Shown here: positions 28,254 to 36,776 of the stretch, in pieces
How positions within the stretch are numbered: the stretch's first letter is position 1
Layout: every line of letters starts with the position of its first letter
From: Haploplasma modicum ATCC 29102
GTDB taxonomy: Bacteria > Bacillota_I > Bacilli_A > Acholeplasmatales > Acholeplasmataceae
Length of the DNA: 64,000 nucleotides
Reading direction: 5' to 3'
Assembly: GCF_000687835.1 (NCBI RefSeq)
Contig: NZ_JHYB01000006.1
Coordinates: 1-64,000, forward strand
Notes under the pieces: generated by a model
What the model saw: only the letters and a program-made list of their open reading frames with translations
What the model was told of the DNA's origin: nothing
The model's database searches: none
Position numbers and translations under genes: made by a program

Positions 28254-29246
28254 TTATTCTTTTTCTAATACTTCTAATGTTTCAATTTCAGCAAATAATT
28301 GACTGATTGGTAAATCTTCAATAATATGTAAGATTGATTTTCCTAGTAAAGAACCAATACTTACTTGAGATATTTTCTTAGATTTGATTGCATCTTCTCT
28401 AAGTTTAATAGTATCCGTTACAATTACATCTTTAATTGGTGAGTTTTCAATATTTTTAATTGCGTTACCTGAAAAAATAGCATGAGTTGCTGCAGCATAA
28501 ACTTCTGTCGCACCTTTTTCAATTAATGCACTTGCTCCAGCACAAAGTGTTCCAGCAGTGTCAATTATATCATCAATTAAAATAGCAACCTTACCTTCAA
28601 CTTCCCCAATAATGCTCATAACTTCAGCTTTATTTGGTTCTGGTCTTCGCTTATCAATGATAGCAAGTGGTGCATCTAATAATTTAGCAAATTGTCTAGC
28701 TCTGGTTGCTCCACCATGGTCAGGTGAAACTACAACTACGTTTTCTAATTTTTTACGTTTTAAGAAATAGTTTGCAAGTAGTGGTGCTGCTGGGAAATTA
28801 TCAATTGGGATATTGAAAAAACCTTGGATTTGGGCAGCATGTAAATCGATTGATAAGATTCTATCGATTTTTGCTACTTGTAATAAGTCTGCTACTAATT
28901 TTGCCGTAATTGGTTGTCTTGATTTAGCTTTTCTATCTTGTCTTGAATAACCATAATAAGGCATAATAACTGTTAAACTTTTTGCAGATGCACGTTTAAC
29001 CGCATCAGCAAATATTAATAACTCCATTAAATGTTCATTTGTTGGATTACTTGTTGATTGAATTACGAAAACATCAAAACCACGTACACTTTCGCTAATG
29101 TTTAATCCAATCTCACCATCTGAAAATCTGATTAACTCAATTTCACTTAGCTTAAATCCTGCTTCTCTAGCAATAATTTTAGCTAGTTCAGGGTTTGAAT
29201 TTAATGCAAATACCTTTGTTTTCTTGATCAATAAAAGTTCTTTCAT
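28254..29246 (-). CDS. prs: Ribose-phosphate pyrophosphokinase
   Basis: Makes PRPP from ribose-5-phosphate and [24 protein letters not shown] (ATP loop), the metal-binding [13 protein letters not shown] and the PRPP loop [13 protein letters not shown] are all present. 330 residues. AAAGGAG precedes the ATG. It draws on the pentose phosphate pathway represented here by tkt and gnd. Confidence 0.97.
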   Translation of the reverse strand: MKELLLIKKTKVFALNSNPELAKIIAREAGFKLSEIELIRFSDGEIGLNISESVRGFDVFVIQSTSNPTNEHLMELLIFADAVKRASAKSLTVIMPYYGYSRQDRKAKSRQPITAKLVADLLQVAKIDRILSIDLHAAQIQGFFNIPIDNFPAAPLLANYFLKRKKLENVVVVSPDHGGATRARQFAKLLDAPLAIIDKRRPEPNKAEVMSIIGEVEGKVAILIDDIIDTAGTLCAGASALIEKGATEVYAAATHAIFSGNAIKNIENSPIKDVIVTDTIKLREDAIKSKKISQVSIGSLLGKSILHIIEDLPISQLFAEIETLEVLEKE

Positions 29247-29281
29247 TTTAAATAAAACTCCTTTATATACTATTTACTTTA

Positions 29282-29287
29282 ATTATA
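29282..29287 (-). promoter_or_regulatory. Probable prs promoter (-10)
   Basis: TATAAT on the minus strand about 35 bases before the prs ATG, downstream of the marR terminator. No convincing -35. Confidence 0.4.
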
Positions 29288-29334
29288 CAATAAAAAAATG
29301 ATTTTAAAATAAATAATTGCCTAAAGCGTTTTAG

Positions 29335-29360
29335 TAAAAAAAATACTAGAAAACTAGTAT
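29335..29360 (-). terminator. Intrinsic terminator after marR
   Basis: A 7-bp stem ATACTAG/CTAGTAT with a TTTT loop (29343-29360), followed by eight T on the minus strand. The marR TAG stop codon lies inside the 5' arm. Confidence 0.88.
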
Positions 29361-29791
29361 CTATTTTTAAAGTATTCTTTGACTCCTTCAAGTGACTTAA
29401 TTAACACTTCATCCTCACTGAGATTTAAATCCTTAAGCGCTGAATCAATCATTTCATCATGGAATCTATCATGAATTACTAACGCTTCTTTTGCAAGATC
29501 AGTTAATTTTAGATTTACAACCCTCTTATCCTCAACGCCTCTAGTTCTTAGTACATAACCTTTTTTGACTAGCGTATGAATAGAAGTAGTTAGAGTTCCA
29601 ACTGTTACTCTTAGTCTATTTGCTACATTCGTCATTGTTGGAATGTCAGATAATTTGATTGCCTCCAAAACATGAATTTCTGTCATTGATAGAGTAACAC
29701 CTCTATCTCTTAATTCTTTTTCCTCAATTGATAAAATGTGGTTGAATACTTCAACCAACAACTCATTAATTAAATCCTTTGTTTTTGCCAT
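29354..29791 (-). CDS. MarR family transcriptional regulator
   Basis: 145-residue winged-helix regulator. The recognition region is TMTNVANRLRVTVGTLTTSI followed by HTLVKKGYVLRTRGVEDKRVV, with the MarR wing DKR. It resembles the FabT branch (MTEIHVLEAIK near the N-terminus). It is 10 bases downstream of degV, a fatty-acid-binding protein family, so control of lipid metabolism by analogy with FabT is reasonable, but no fatty-acid synthesis gene is in the window. Its own operator was not identified. Confidence 0.85.
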   Translation of the reverse strand: MAKTKDLINELLVEVFNHILSIEEKELRDRGVTLSMTEIHVLEAIKLSDIPTMTNVANRLRVTVGTLTTSIHTLVKKGYVLRTRGVEDKRVVNLKLTDLAKEALVIHDRFHDEMIDSALKDLNLSEDEVLIKSLEGVKEYFKNRY

Positions 29792-29801
29792 GTTATACTC
29801 C

Positions 29802-30653
29802 TTAATTATTATTAATTATTATTACTCCCATTGTTCCAGGTCCGGCATGAGCTCCAACAACTGGAGTTAGTGGAACAACTTCAACTTTAATATTGTTTTG
29901 TTCTTTAAGTCTACTTGCAAATTCTATTGCTTCCTCTTTATTACTTGTATAAGCAATATATACTGATACATCTTTATCTTTTATTTTTTCAGTTAAGATT
30001 TTAAATAGTCTTTCTCTTGCTTTAGAGGTGGTTCTGATTTTTTCAAATGGAACTAAACTTCCCTCTTCATTAACTACTAAAAGTGGTTTAATTTTTAACA
30101 TTGTTCCAAGGAAACCACTTGTTGCAGATAGTCTTCCATTTTTAACTAAATATTTTAGAGTATCTACTAAAACATAGATTTTTAAATTATCTCTTAGTTC
30201 ATTTAGTTTATTATAAATATCCTCTGCATCTATTCCTTTATTAATTAATTCAATAGCCTTTTCAACTAAGAACACTTCACCTTGTGAAACAGACTTTGAA
30301 TCAACTACATAAACATTGATATCGTCAACTAATTCTTTAGCTAATATTGCACCTTGAAATGTACCTGATAACTTGGAAGATACTGTAATAACAATAATAT
30401 CTGTTACTCCTGTTTCTTTTAATTCATTATAAACTTCAGAAATTCTACCAGTTGATGTTTGTGATGTTCTTATATCGATATTTGGATTTGCAATAACTAA
30501 TTTATAAAAATCTTCTGCTTTAATATCAACATAATCTTCATATTCTTTACCATCAAGTAATAACGTTGACCTAATTACTTTAACTGGGAAATCAATATTT
30601 AAATAATCGATCCCCGAATTTCCACATACTACTATTCCTATTTTTTGTTTCAT
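29802..30653 (-). CDS. DegV family fatty-acid-binding protein (FakB-like)
   Basis: About 283 residues. DegV-fold proteins bind a fatty acid and present it to fatty acid kinase FakA. RTSQTSTGRISEVYNEL, VSSKLSGTFQGA, KYLVKNGRLSATSGFLG and the C-terminal VVGAHAGPGTMGV are family motifs. The start chosen gives MKQKIGIVVCGNSG; an in-frame ATG at 30671 would add six residues and cannot be excluded. It is co-transcribed with a MarR regulator. No fakA is in the window. Confidence 0.88.
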   Translation of the reverse strand: MKQKIGIVVCGNSGIDYLNIDFPVKVIRSTLLLDGKEYEDYVDIKAEDFYKLVIANPNIDIRTSQTSTGRISEVYNELKETGVTDIIVITVSSKLSGTFQGAILAKELVDDINVYVVDSKSVSQGEVFLVEKAIELINKGIDAEDIYNKLNELRDNLKIYVLVDTLKYLVKNGRLSATSGFLGTMLKIKPLLVVNEEGSLVPFEKIRTTSKARERLFKILTEKIKDKDVSVYIAYTSNKEEAIEFASRLKEQNNIKVEVVPLTPVVGAHAGPGTMGVIIINNN

Positions 30654-30722
30654 TTTATCTATTTTCCTCATTTTTCTCTCATATTCAAAAATAAAAAACC
30701 CTTTTATTTATGAATTAGTAAT

Positions 30723-30751
30723 ATCATAACATACAAAGGTTTTAATTTCAA
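30723..30751 (-). promoter_or_regulatory. Promoter for degV-marR
   Basis: -35 TTGAAA (30746-30751), 17-base spacer and -10 TATGAT (30723-30728) preceded by TGT. Best-formed promoter of this region. Confidence 0.65.
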
Positions 30752-30759
30752 AGTATTTT

Positions 30760-31731
30760 TTATTTAATAAGATAATTTCCCAAAATATCAATCATTTCTT
30801 TAGAAGTTCCTGCTTTAGAAAGTTCTTTTCTAATCTCGCTAGCATTAGGAAGACCCTTTAAATACCATGGTGCATGACCTCTCATCTCTAAGGTTGCAAG
30901 TTTTTCACCCTTAAACTTTTTTAGTTCACTTAAATGATTAACAATTAAATCATATAGTTCAGTGTTTGTTGGACGCTCTGGTACTTGCTTATTATTTAAA
31001 TAAGCATCAATTTCCCTAAAAATCCAAGGATTTCCTAGTGCTGCTCTCCCTATCATTACTGCATCACAATTAGTATACTCTAACATTTTAATTGCAGACT
31101 TTCCGTCAATAATATTACCATTACCAATAACAGGTATATTAACAGCTTCTTTTACAGCCTTAATAACGTCTAAATCTGGTTCTCCAGAATATCCTTGTGC
31201 TCTTGTTCTAGCATGAACTGTAATTAATGATGCACCTGCTTCTTCAATTTTTTTAGCAACTAAAACTGCATTAACACTATTGCTATCCCAACCACTTCTA
31301 ATCTTAACTGTTACAGGTTTACTTACACTACCTACAATTGCTTTTACAATTTCATATATTTTATCTGGATCTTTCATTAATGCGGAGCCTGCTTGATTTT
31401 TAATTGCAACTTTAGGAACAGGACAACCCATATTAATATCAATTGCATCACAGTTACTATTTTTATCAATATATTTTGCAGCCTTGACCATTGTTTCTAA
31501 GTCTGAACCAAAAATTTGCTGAATCATCGGCTTTTCAACATCTTCCATATATAGCATTTTTTTAGTTTTATCATTATTATGAAGTAATCCCTTATCTGAG
31601 ACCATTTCAGCAAAAACTAAACCAGCTCCATATTTTCTAGCAAGAATTCTAAAAGGACTATTTGATACTCCTGCCATTGGGGCAAGAACTACTTTATTTT
31701 CTATCTTTATATCTCTAATTTTAAAAGACAT
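30760..31731 (-). CDS. dus: tRNA dihydrouridine synthase (DusB-like)
   Basis: FMN enzyme that reduces uridines in the tRNA D-loop. LAPMAGVSNSPFR, the catalytic-cysteine motif NMGCPVPKV, KIRSGWD, HARTRAQGYSG and GNGNI are all present. 323 residues, normal for DusB. Its promoter is divergent from that of hslO and overlaps an inverted repeat. No terminator was found after it; the degV promoter follows. Confidence 0.95.
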   Translation of the reverse strand: MSFKIRDIKIENKVVLAPMAGVSNSPFRILARKYGAGLVFAEMVSDKGLLHNNDKTKKMLYMEDVEKPMIQQIFGSDLETMVKAAKYIDKNSNCDAIDINMGCPVPKVAIKNQAGSALMKDPDKIYEIVKAIVGSVSKPVTVKIRSGWDSNSVNAVLVAKKIEEAGASLITVHARTRAQGYSGEPDLDVIKAVKEAVNIPVIGNGNIIDGKSAIKMLEYTNCDAVMIGRAALGNPWIFREIDAYLNNKQVPERPTNTELYDLIVNHLSELKKFKGEKLATLEMRGHAPWYLKGLPNASEIRKELSKAGTSKEMIDILGNYLIK

Positions 31732-31744
31732 TTTATCACCGCAT

Positions 31745-31775
31745 TAATTGTATCACAATTATATTAATATGTTAA
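31745..31775 (-). promoter_or_regulatory. dus promoter with an inverted repeat over the -10
   Basis: -35 TTAACA (31770-31775), 17-base spacer and -10 TACAAT (31747-31752) with TGA before it. A perfect inverted repeat TAATTGT-N3-ACAATTA (31745-31761) covers the -10, which is where a repressor could bind. The regulator is unknown. Confidence 0.5.
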
Positions 31776-31783
31776 AATATATA

Positions 31784-31811
31784 TTGTAGGTTTAAAATAT
31801 TATATTATAAT
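31784..31811 (+). promoter_or_regulatory. hslO promoter
   Basis: -35 TTGTAG (31784-31789), 16-base spacer and -10 TATAAT (31806-31811). Predicted start near 31818, giving a leader of about 63 bases. No CIRCE element is seen. Confidence 0.5.
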
Positions 31812-31836
31812 TAAGAAATATTTTAAATAAATAAGG

Positions 31837-31870
31837 AAAGGAGATATATTTAAATTTAGTATTTAAATAT
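31837..31870 (+). promoter_or_regulatory. hslO leader: distant ribosome-binding site and all-A/U hairpin
   Basis: AAAGGAG (31837-31843) lies 37 bases before the only usable start codon (31881). Between them is a perfect 10-bp inverted repeat, ATATTTAAAT / ATTTAAATAT (31846-31855 and 31861-31870), with a five-base loop and only A-U pairs. Folding the hairpin brings the ribosome-binding site to about 12 bases from the ATG. Confidence 0.55.
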
Positions 31871-31880
31871 AGAACATTTT

Positions 31881-32747
31881 ATGAAAAATTATGCATTAAT
31901 TGCAACAGCATATGATAATATGGCAAGAATATATATAGGTAATACCACAAATCTTGTTGAAGAAGCTAGACAAATTCATAAAACATTACCAACAGCAACA
32001 GCAGCTTTTGGTAGATTTTTAACAGTTTCCGGACTAATGGGTCTAATGTATAAAGATGATGAAAAATTAACACTACAAATTAAAGGTGATGGTCCAATTG
32101 GAACAATGCTCGTTGAATCAAATGGGCTTGGTGTAGTAAGAGGCGACATCATTAATCCTAATGTTTATATCAGAGCAAAAAAAGAAGGTAAGTTAGATGT
32201 TGGTGCTGCCGTTGGAAATGGTTTTCTTCATATCACAAAAGATTTAAATATGAAAAATCCTTTTACTTCTTCAACTGAATTAGTATCAGGAGAAATTGCT
32301 GAAGATTTTGCTAATTATTTTGTTGTCAGTGAACAAACACCATCAGCTGTCTCACTTGGTGTGTTAGTAAATGTTGATCAGTCAGTTTTAAGTGCTGGGG
32401 GATTTATTGTTCAAGTGTTACCTGGAGCAAGCGATGAAGTTATTACTAAACTAGAAAATAGTATTAATGGTGCTGGGCCAATTAGTAGATGGTTAAATGA
32501 TGGTAGAACAATTGAAGATATGCTTGAATTTATTTCTAATGGAACACAAAAGGTGTTAGCAACAAAAGAATTAAAATACGAATGTAATTGTTCAAAAGAT
32601 CGCTTTGCTAAATCATTATCTGCATTAGATAATCAAACAATGGATGAATTAATTGAAGACGATGGAATTGAAGTTGAATGTCATTTTTGTAAAACAAAAT
32701 ATAATTTTACTAAAGATGAACTAATTAAAATTAAAGACAACCAATAA
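31881..32747 (+). CDS. hslO: Redox-regulated chaperone Hsp33
   Basis: Holdase chaperone activated by oxidation. The N-terminal domain (ALIATAYDNMARIYIGNTT, GDGPIGTMLVES) is typical, and the C-terminal zinc centre has the four cysteines as CNC and CHFC (in ECNCSKDRF and VECHFCKTKY). 288 residues. It is the only plus-strand gene of the window, diverging from dus. An in-frame stop (31857-31859) shuts the frame upstream, so the ATG at 31881 is the start even though its ribosome-binding site is far away. Confidence 0.96.
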   Translation: MKNYALIATAYDNMARIYIGNTTNLVEEARQIHKTLPTATAAFGRFLTVSGLMGLMYKDDEKLTLQIKGDGPIGTMLVESNGLGVVRGDIINPNVYIRAKKEGKLDVGAAVGNGFLHITKDLNMKNPFTSSTELVSGEIAEDFANYFVVSEQTPSAVSLGVLVNVDQSVLSAGGFIVQVLPGASDEVITKLENSINGAGPISRWLNDGRTIEDMLEFISNGTQKVLATKELKYECNCSKDRFAKSLSALDNQTMDELIEDDGIEVECHFCKTKYNFTKDELIKIKDNQ

Positions 32748-32755
32748 AAACAAAA

Positions 32756-32790
32756 ACTATATTAGAAATCCTAATATAGTTTTATTTTTT
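32756..32790. terminator. Bidirectional intrinsic terminator between hslO and the lipoprotein gene
   Basis: A perfect 10-bp stem ACTATATTAG/CTAATATAGT with a five-base loop (32756-32780). T-rich tails follow in both directions (TTTATTTTTT on plus, TTTTTGTTTTT on minus), serving the convergent genes. Confidence 0.88.
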
Positions 32791-32792
32791 AA

Positions 32793-34406
32793 TTATTTAT
32801 TTTCAATAATCCAGTGATCTGTACCAAATACTTCTTCTAATGAAGTAAACTCTTTAATATCTTCTAAAACATCTGATACATTAATATATCCATAATTTTT
32901 ACTAAAATTATATTCAGTATTTCTTGATATACCAAATAGTGTACCTGCTTTTAATGTTACTAACTCATTTTGTGCTGCCACTTCTTGTAATCCACCAACT
33001 CTAACTAAGTTTTTAACGCTTGAGTTATAAATACCAGTTTGACCAATTAAATTACCAACATTTAGGCTCATTTTATATGTGTATTTTAATTCTTTAATTA
33101 CTTCTTCATCGTTTTCATTTTTTTCTTTAACTTGATTATCTAATGTATAAGCACCAACTTTAATATTACCACTATGAATCATATCTTTTGGTTCAACACT
33201 CATTGATTGTCCAAATAAACCACCAATGTTTACTTCTAAATTAATATCTTTAGGATTCTTTTTGTTTTCGTCACTTAAATTACTTTCTGATGCAATAACA
33301 TAGTCTAGTTTATCTACATTAATATTTGTTTTTGAGATAACATTATTGATTAATACTTCTGATGCATCACCAATAATCCCACCAATATATAATGCATTTT
33401 TTCCACCACGTAAACCAGCTTCAGCTTTTTGTTCAACACTAACATCAATATTAGCTTCTACTTTTACTCTTTGAATAGAACTTACGTTTGATTTAATTTC
33501 GCCAACTAAACCACCAACTCTTGTTGTCCCAATTCTTTCATGAGTAATATCAATATTACTATCTATAATATTAACATCATTAATTTTAGCTGTTGTAACA
33601 CCACCAAGTAATCCAACTTTAACATAATTTGATTCACTATTGATAGCTAGTCTAATTGAACTATTTTTAATAGTTATATTGCTAATTTTTGTTGAATTTG
33701 ATTGTGCTTGTCCAAATAAAATACCTACATATCTTGAACCTGTTACTTTACTTACTGGTTTGATTGTTAAAGTATCAATTATTAAATCTTTAACAACAGC
33801 ACCTGATGAAAGTTGTCCAAATAAACCAATACTTGTATTTGTTGAATCAATTTTGTAATTACTAATTGTTTTATTATTGCCATCAAAAACACCACTAAAT
33901 GTTCTTATTAAATTTTGTTTAACATCAGCTTCTCTACCTGTAAAATCTAAGTCTGCACCAAGGGTATAATGACCGTTAGGATTTTGACTAATTGCAAAAA
34001 ACTCATCTACTGTTTGAATTGTTTTTTCAACTGGTTCATTTGCTTTAAATGATTTAGTCCCAATTGTTAAAATTTTTTCACCAATTGTCGCTTTTACAAA
34101 TACTGTATAATTTTTACCTACAGTTAAATTCTTAAACTCAATATTATCTTTATCTTCTTCTTCTAATTCTTTAATAGTAAATGTTAATTCTTCTTTAACA
34201 GTACTTGATCCGTCTTCTTTAATTTGAATATAAATTCTTGATGTTACTTCTCGATCTGGATCTTCAAGTTTTAAATCAAATTTGATTGATGTCCCAAGAT
34301 TTTCAAAATTATTAAATTTCGCTTTAGCGTATGTTTTATCTTTATTACATCCCACTAAAGTAACAGCTAACAATAACGTTATAATTAAAGCACCTATTTT
34401 TTTCAT
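32793..34406 (-). CDS. Surface lipoprotein with GLUG-like beta-helix repeats
   Basis: 537 residues. A lipoprotein signal peptide ends in the lipobox LVGC (Cys20), so it is anchored on the outer face. Residues ~28-125 look like a fibronectin-III-like fold. The rest contains at least six repeats of the form GxxxG followed by a beta strand, such as GLFGQLSSGAVVKDLIIDTL, GLLGGVTTAKINDVNI, GGLVGEIKSNVSSIQRV, GGIIGDASEVLINNVI and GNLIGQTGIYNSSVKNLV, which resemble the GLUG motif of right-handed beta-helices. Such proteins often act in adhesion or polymer binding, but no function can be named. Its start overlaps the gltX stop by four bases, so it is translated with a tRNA synthetase. Confidence 0.75.
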   Translation of the reverse strand: MKKIGALIITLLLAVTLVGCNKDKTYAKAKFNNFENLGTSIKFDLKLEDPDREVTSRIYIQIKEDGSSTVKEELTFTIKELEEEDKDNIEFKNLTVGKNYTVFVKATIGEKILTIGTKSFKANEPVEKTIQTVDEFFAISQNPNGHYTLGADLDFTGREADVKQNLIRTFSGVFDGNNKTISNYKIDSTNTSIGLFGQLSSGAVVKDLIIDTLTIKPVSKVTGSRYVGILFGQAQSNSTKISNITIKNSSIRLAINSESNYVKVGLLGGVTTAKINDVNIIDSNIDITHERIGTTRVGGLVGEIKSNVSSIQRVKVEANIDVSVEQKAEAGLRGGKNALYIGGIIGDASEVLINNVISKTNINVDKLDYVIASESNLSDENKKNPKDINLEVNIGGLFGQSMSVEPKDMIHSGNIKVGAYTLDNQVKEKNENDEEVIKELKYTYKMSLNVGNLIGQTGIYNSSVKNLVRVGGLQEVAAQNELVTLKAGTLFGISRNTEYNFSKNYGYINVSDVLEDIKEFTSLEEVFGTDHWIIENK

Positions 34407-35749
34407 AATCCACCTCTTTGTAGTTTAATAGTTAATTTTATTCTATTTAAAACTTCATCTTTTCCAAGTAATTCTAACGTCATTGGTAAACTTGGCCCGT
34501 GCATATCTCCTGTTGTTGCAATTCTTAAACTCATGAAAAGTGGTTTACCCTTAGTATTTGTAATTTTACCAGTTTCTTTAATTGCATCATTTATTGCATC
34601 ATGAGTAAAATCATTTAAATCACTTAATAGTTTCTCAAATGTCAATAACATTTCTTCGCTATTAAATTCTTTTAATACGTTTAACTCTTCTTCATTTAAA
34701 CTAAATTCATGATGGAAGAAGTTATTATATAATTCAACAATTTCCCCGACATAACTCATTCTATCTTTAAATAATTTAACTAAGTTTAATAACCAGTTAT
34801 CATCTTTAATTTGAATATTTGCTTTATCAAAGAAAACTTTAGCTTTATCTTTTAAAATATTGTCATCTAACATTTTTATATATCTACTATTGATATAACC
34901 AAGTTTTACTTTATCAAACATAGCTGGTGATTTTGATAATTTACTTGGATCAAATAATTTAATTATTTCATCCTTTGATAAGATTTCTTCTTCACCACCT
35001 GGTGACCATCCTAATAACGAAATGAAGTTAAACATTGCCTCCGGAAGATATCCTGCTTCTTCATATTCTTGGATGAACTGAATAACATTTTTATCTCGCT
35101 TAGATAGTTTTTTTCGCTCTTCATTAACAATAATTGTCATATGACCAAATCTTGGAATATCCCAGCCAAAAGCTTCATATACCATCATTTGTTTTGGTGT
35201 ATTTGTAATATGTTCTTCACCTCTTAAAACATCTGTAATTTCCATTAAGTGATCATCTATTACAACAGCAAAGTTATATGTTGGAATTCCGTTATCTTTC
35301 ATTAAAATCCAGTCTTCAACTTCTTTACTTTCAAATCTAAGTGTTCCTCTAACTATATCATCAAATTCATAAGTCTTATTTTCTGGAACTCTAAAACGGA
35401 TAGCAAACTTATCACTATCCTCACGGTACTCTTTATATGCTAAACCTTTTTCTAATAAAATATTTGCATACTTTTGATATAATTCTAATCTTTCTAACTG
35501 ACGGTATGGACCAAATGGGCCACCCTTATCTGGTGATTCTTGCCATTCTAAACCTAGCCATGTTAAATACTTTAACTGACTTTCTTCTCCGCCTTCAACA
35601 TTTCTTAAAACATCTGTATCTTCGATTCTAATTACAAAATCTCCATTATAATGTTTTGCATATAAATAAGTAAATAATGCACTTCTTGCGTTCCCAATAT
35701 GTAGGAAACCAGTTGGACTTGGTGCATATCTTGTTCTAACTTTTTTCAA
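34403..35749 (-). CDS. gltX: Glutamyl-tRNA synthetase
   Basis: Class I synthetase charging tRNA-Glu (and perhaps tRNA-Gln in the indirect pathway). The HIGH motif is HIGN in RYAPSPTGFLHIGNARSALF and the KMSKS motif is KLSKRD. About 448 residues with the C-terminal anticodon-binding part. The start is probably TTG at 35749, giving MKKVRTRYAPSPTG, with AAGGA 10 bases upstream; a GTG at 35758 is too close to that site. The downstream lipoprotein gene overlaps it. Confidence 0.95.
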   Translation of the reverse strand: MKKVRTRYAPSPTGFLHIGNARSALFTYLYAKHYNGDFVIRIEDTDVLRNVEGGEESQLKYLTWLGLEWQESPDKGGPFGPYRQLERLELYQKYANILLEKGLAYKEYREDSDKFAIRFRVPENKTYEFDDIVRGTLRFESKEVEDWILMKDNGIPTYNFAVVIDDHLMEITDVLRGEEHITNTPKQMMVYEAFGWDIPRFGHMTIIVNEERKKLSKRDKNVIQFIQEYEEAGYLPEAMFNFISLLGWSPGGEEEILSKDEIIKLFDPSKLSKSPAMFDKVKLGYINSRYIKMLDDNILKDKAKVFFDKANIQIKDDNWLLNLVKLFKDRMSYVGEIVELYNNFFHHEFSLNEEELNVLKEFNSEEMLLTFEKLLSDLNDFTHDAINDAIKETGKITNTKGKPLFMSLRIATTGDMHGPSLPMTLELLGKDEVLNRIKLTIKLQRGGL

Positions 35750-35779
35750 TATTAACACATCCTTAACTCTATCTATTAT

Positions 35780-35808
35780 ATTATAATAGATTTGGCTTCA
35801 ATATACAA
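35780..35808 (-). promoter_or_regulatory. gltX promoter
   Basis: -35 TTGTAT (35803-35808), 17-base spacer and -10 TATAAT (35780-35785). A second, overlapping TATAAT is at 35775-35780. Confidence 0.6.
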
Positions 35809-35814
35809 TCTAAA

Positions 35815-35843
35815 ATAAAAAAATAGAGAACCCAAAGGCTCTC
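35815..35843 (-). terminator. Intrinsic terminator after rplM-rpsI
   Basis: A 7-bp stem with one G-U pair (35826-35832 with 35837-35843, GAGAGCC/GGTTCTC), TTTG loop, then TATTTTTTTAT on the minus strand. Confidence 0.85.
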
Positions 35844-35853
35844 CACTTTAAAA

Positions 35854-36246
35854 TTATCTCTTTGAAAATTGTGGTGCACGACGTGCTTTCTTTAATCCGT
35901 ATTTCTTACGTTCTTTAGCACGTGGATCTCTAGTTACTAATCCAGCTTTCTTTAATACATCTCTTAAGTCTGGGTTAACTTCTAATAATGCACGAGTAAT
36001 ACCTAAACGGATTGCTCCTGCTTGTCCTGTTAAACCGCCACCGAATACATTAACTGTAATATCATATTTACCATTTGAATTTGTTAATTCAATTGGTTGC
36101 ATTACGTCTAATCTTGTTGCTGCTGATGGAAGATATTCTGTGAATTCACGTTCATTAACGATGAATTTACCTGTTCCTGTTGTTAAGATAACACGAGCAA
36201 CTGATTTTTTACGACGACCTGTTCCTAAATATTGTACTTTAGCCAT
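35854..36246 (-). CDS. rpsI: 30S ribosomal protein S9
   Basis: 130 residues. [15 protein letters not shown] at the N-terminus, [15 protein letters not shown] in the middle and the C-terminal [20 protein letters not shown] with final FSKR are diagnostic; the last residues reach the P-site tRNA. It follows rplM by three bases and ends at a strong terminator. Confidence 0.98.
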   Translation of the reverse strand: MAKVQYLGTGRRKKSVARVILTTGTGKFIVNEREFTEYLPSAATRLDVMQPIELTNSNGKYDITVNVFGGGLTGQAGAIRLGITRALLEVNPDLRDVLKKAGLVTRDPRAKERKKYGLKKARRAPQFSKR

Positions 36247-36249
36247 GAA

Positions 36250-36678
36250 TTAAACCTCCAAACTTTCTGGTTTTTGTGCGATATGTGGATGTTCTGATCC
36301 TGCATATACGTATAATTTACGGTACATATCTTCACCTAATGATGTTTTAGGTAACATACCTTTTACTGCTTTTTCAACCATACGAGTTGGGAATTTTTCC
36401 ATAACTTCTTTAGCTGTTTTTTCAGAAAGACCACCATTATAACCACTGTGGCTATAATAGATTTTTTGATCCCATTTTTTTCCTGTTAATTTAATTTTGT
36501 CTGCATTTACTACGATTACATAATCTCCGCAATCTACATGTGGAGTATAGATTGGTTTATGTTTACCACGTAATACACTTGCAACTTCAGTTGCTAAACG
36601 TCCTAGTGTCTTGCCTTCTGCATCAACTACGAACCATTTACGATCAACTGTTTGATTATTTGCCATATATGTTTTCAT
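36250..36678 (-). CDS. rplM: 50S ribosomal protein L13
   Basis: 142 residues. [20 protein letters not shown] and [10 protein letters not shown] are typical of L13, as is [19 protein letters not shown]. First gene of the rplM-rpsI operon, with a strong promoter and a structured leader. Confidence 0.98.
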   Translation of the reverse strand: MKTYMANNQTVDRKWFVVDAEGKTLGRLATEVASVLRGKHKPIYTPHVDCGDYVIVVNADKIKLTGKKWDQKIYYSHSGYNGGLSEKTAKEVMEKFPTRMVEKAVKGMLPKTSLGEDMYRKLYVYAGSEHPHIAQKPESLEV

Positions 36679-36688
36679 TCTTTTTTTT

Positions 36689-36747
36689 CTCCTTAAGTTC
36701 CTTTTTCAAGGGGCTTTTTTTGTGGAATAAATTTTGTACCGTCTAAT
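36689..36747 (-). promoter_or_regulatory. rplM leader, possible L13 leader RNA
   Basis: The leader contains the hairpin CCTT-GAAA-AAGG (36700-36711) directly before the ribosome-binding site AAGGAG (36689-36694), with GCCCCTTG ahead of it. Many Firmicutes carry an autoregulatory L13 leader at this place. The match is by position and general shape only. Confidence 0.4.
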
Positions 36748-36776
36748 ATATTACTATATATTATCACCTTTGTCAA
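36748..36776 (-). promoter_or_regulatory. rplM-rpsI promoter
   Basis: A perfect -35 TTGACA (36771-36776), 17-base spacer and -10 TAATAT (36748-36753). The TGA stop codon of ktrA is part of the -35 hexamer. Confidence 0.65.
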
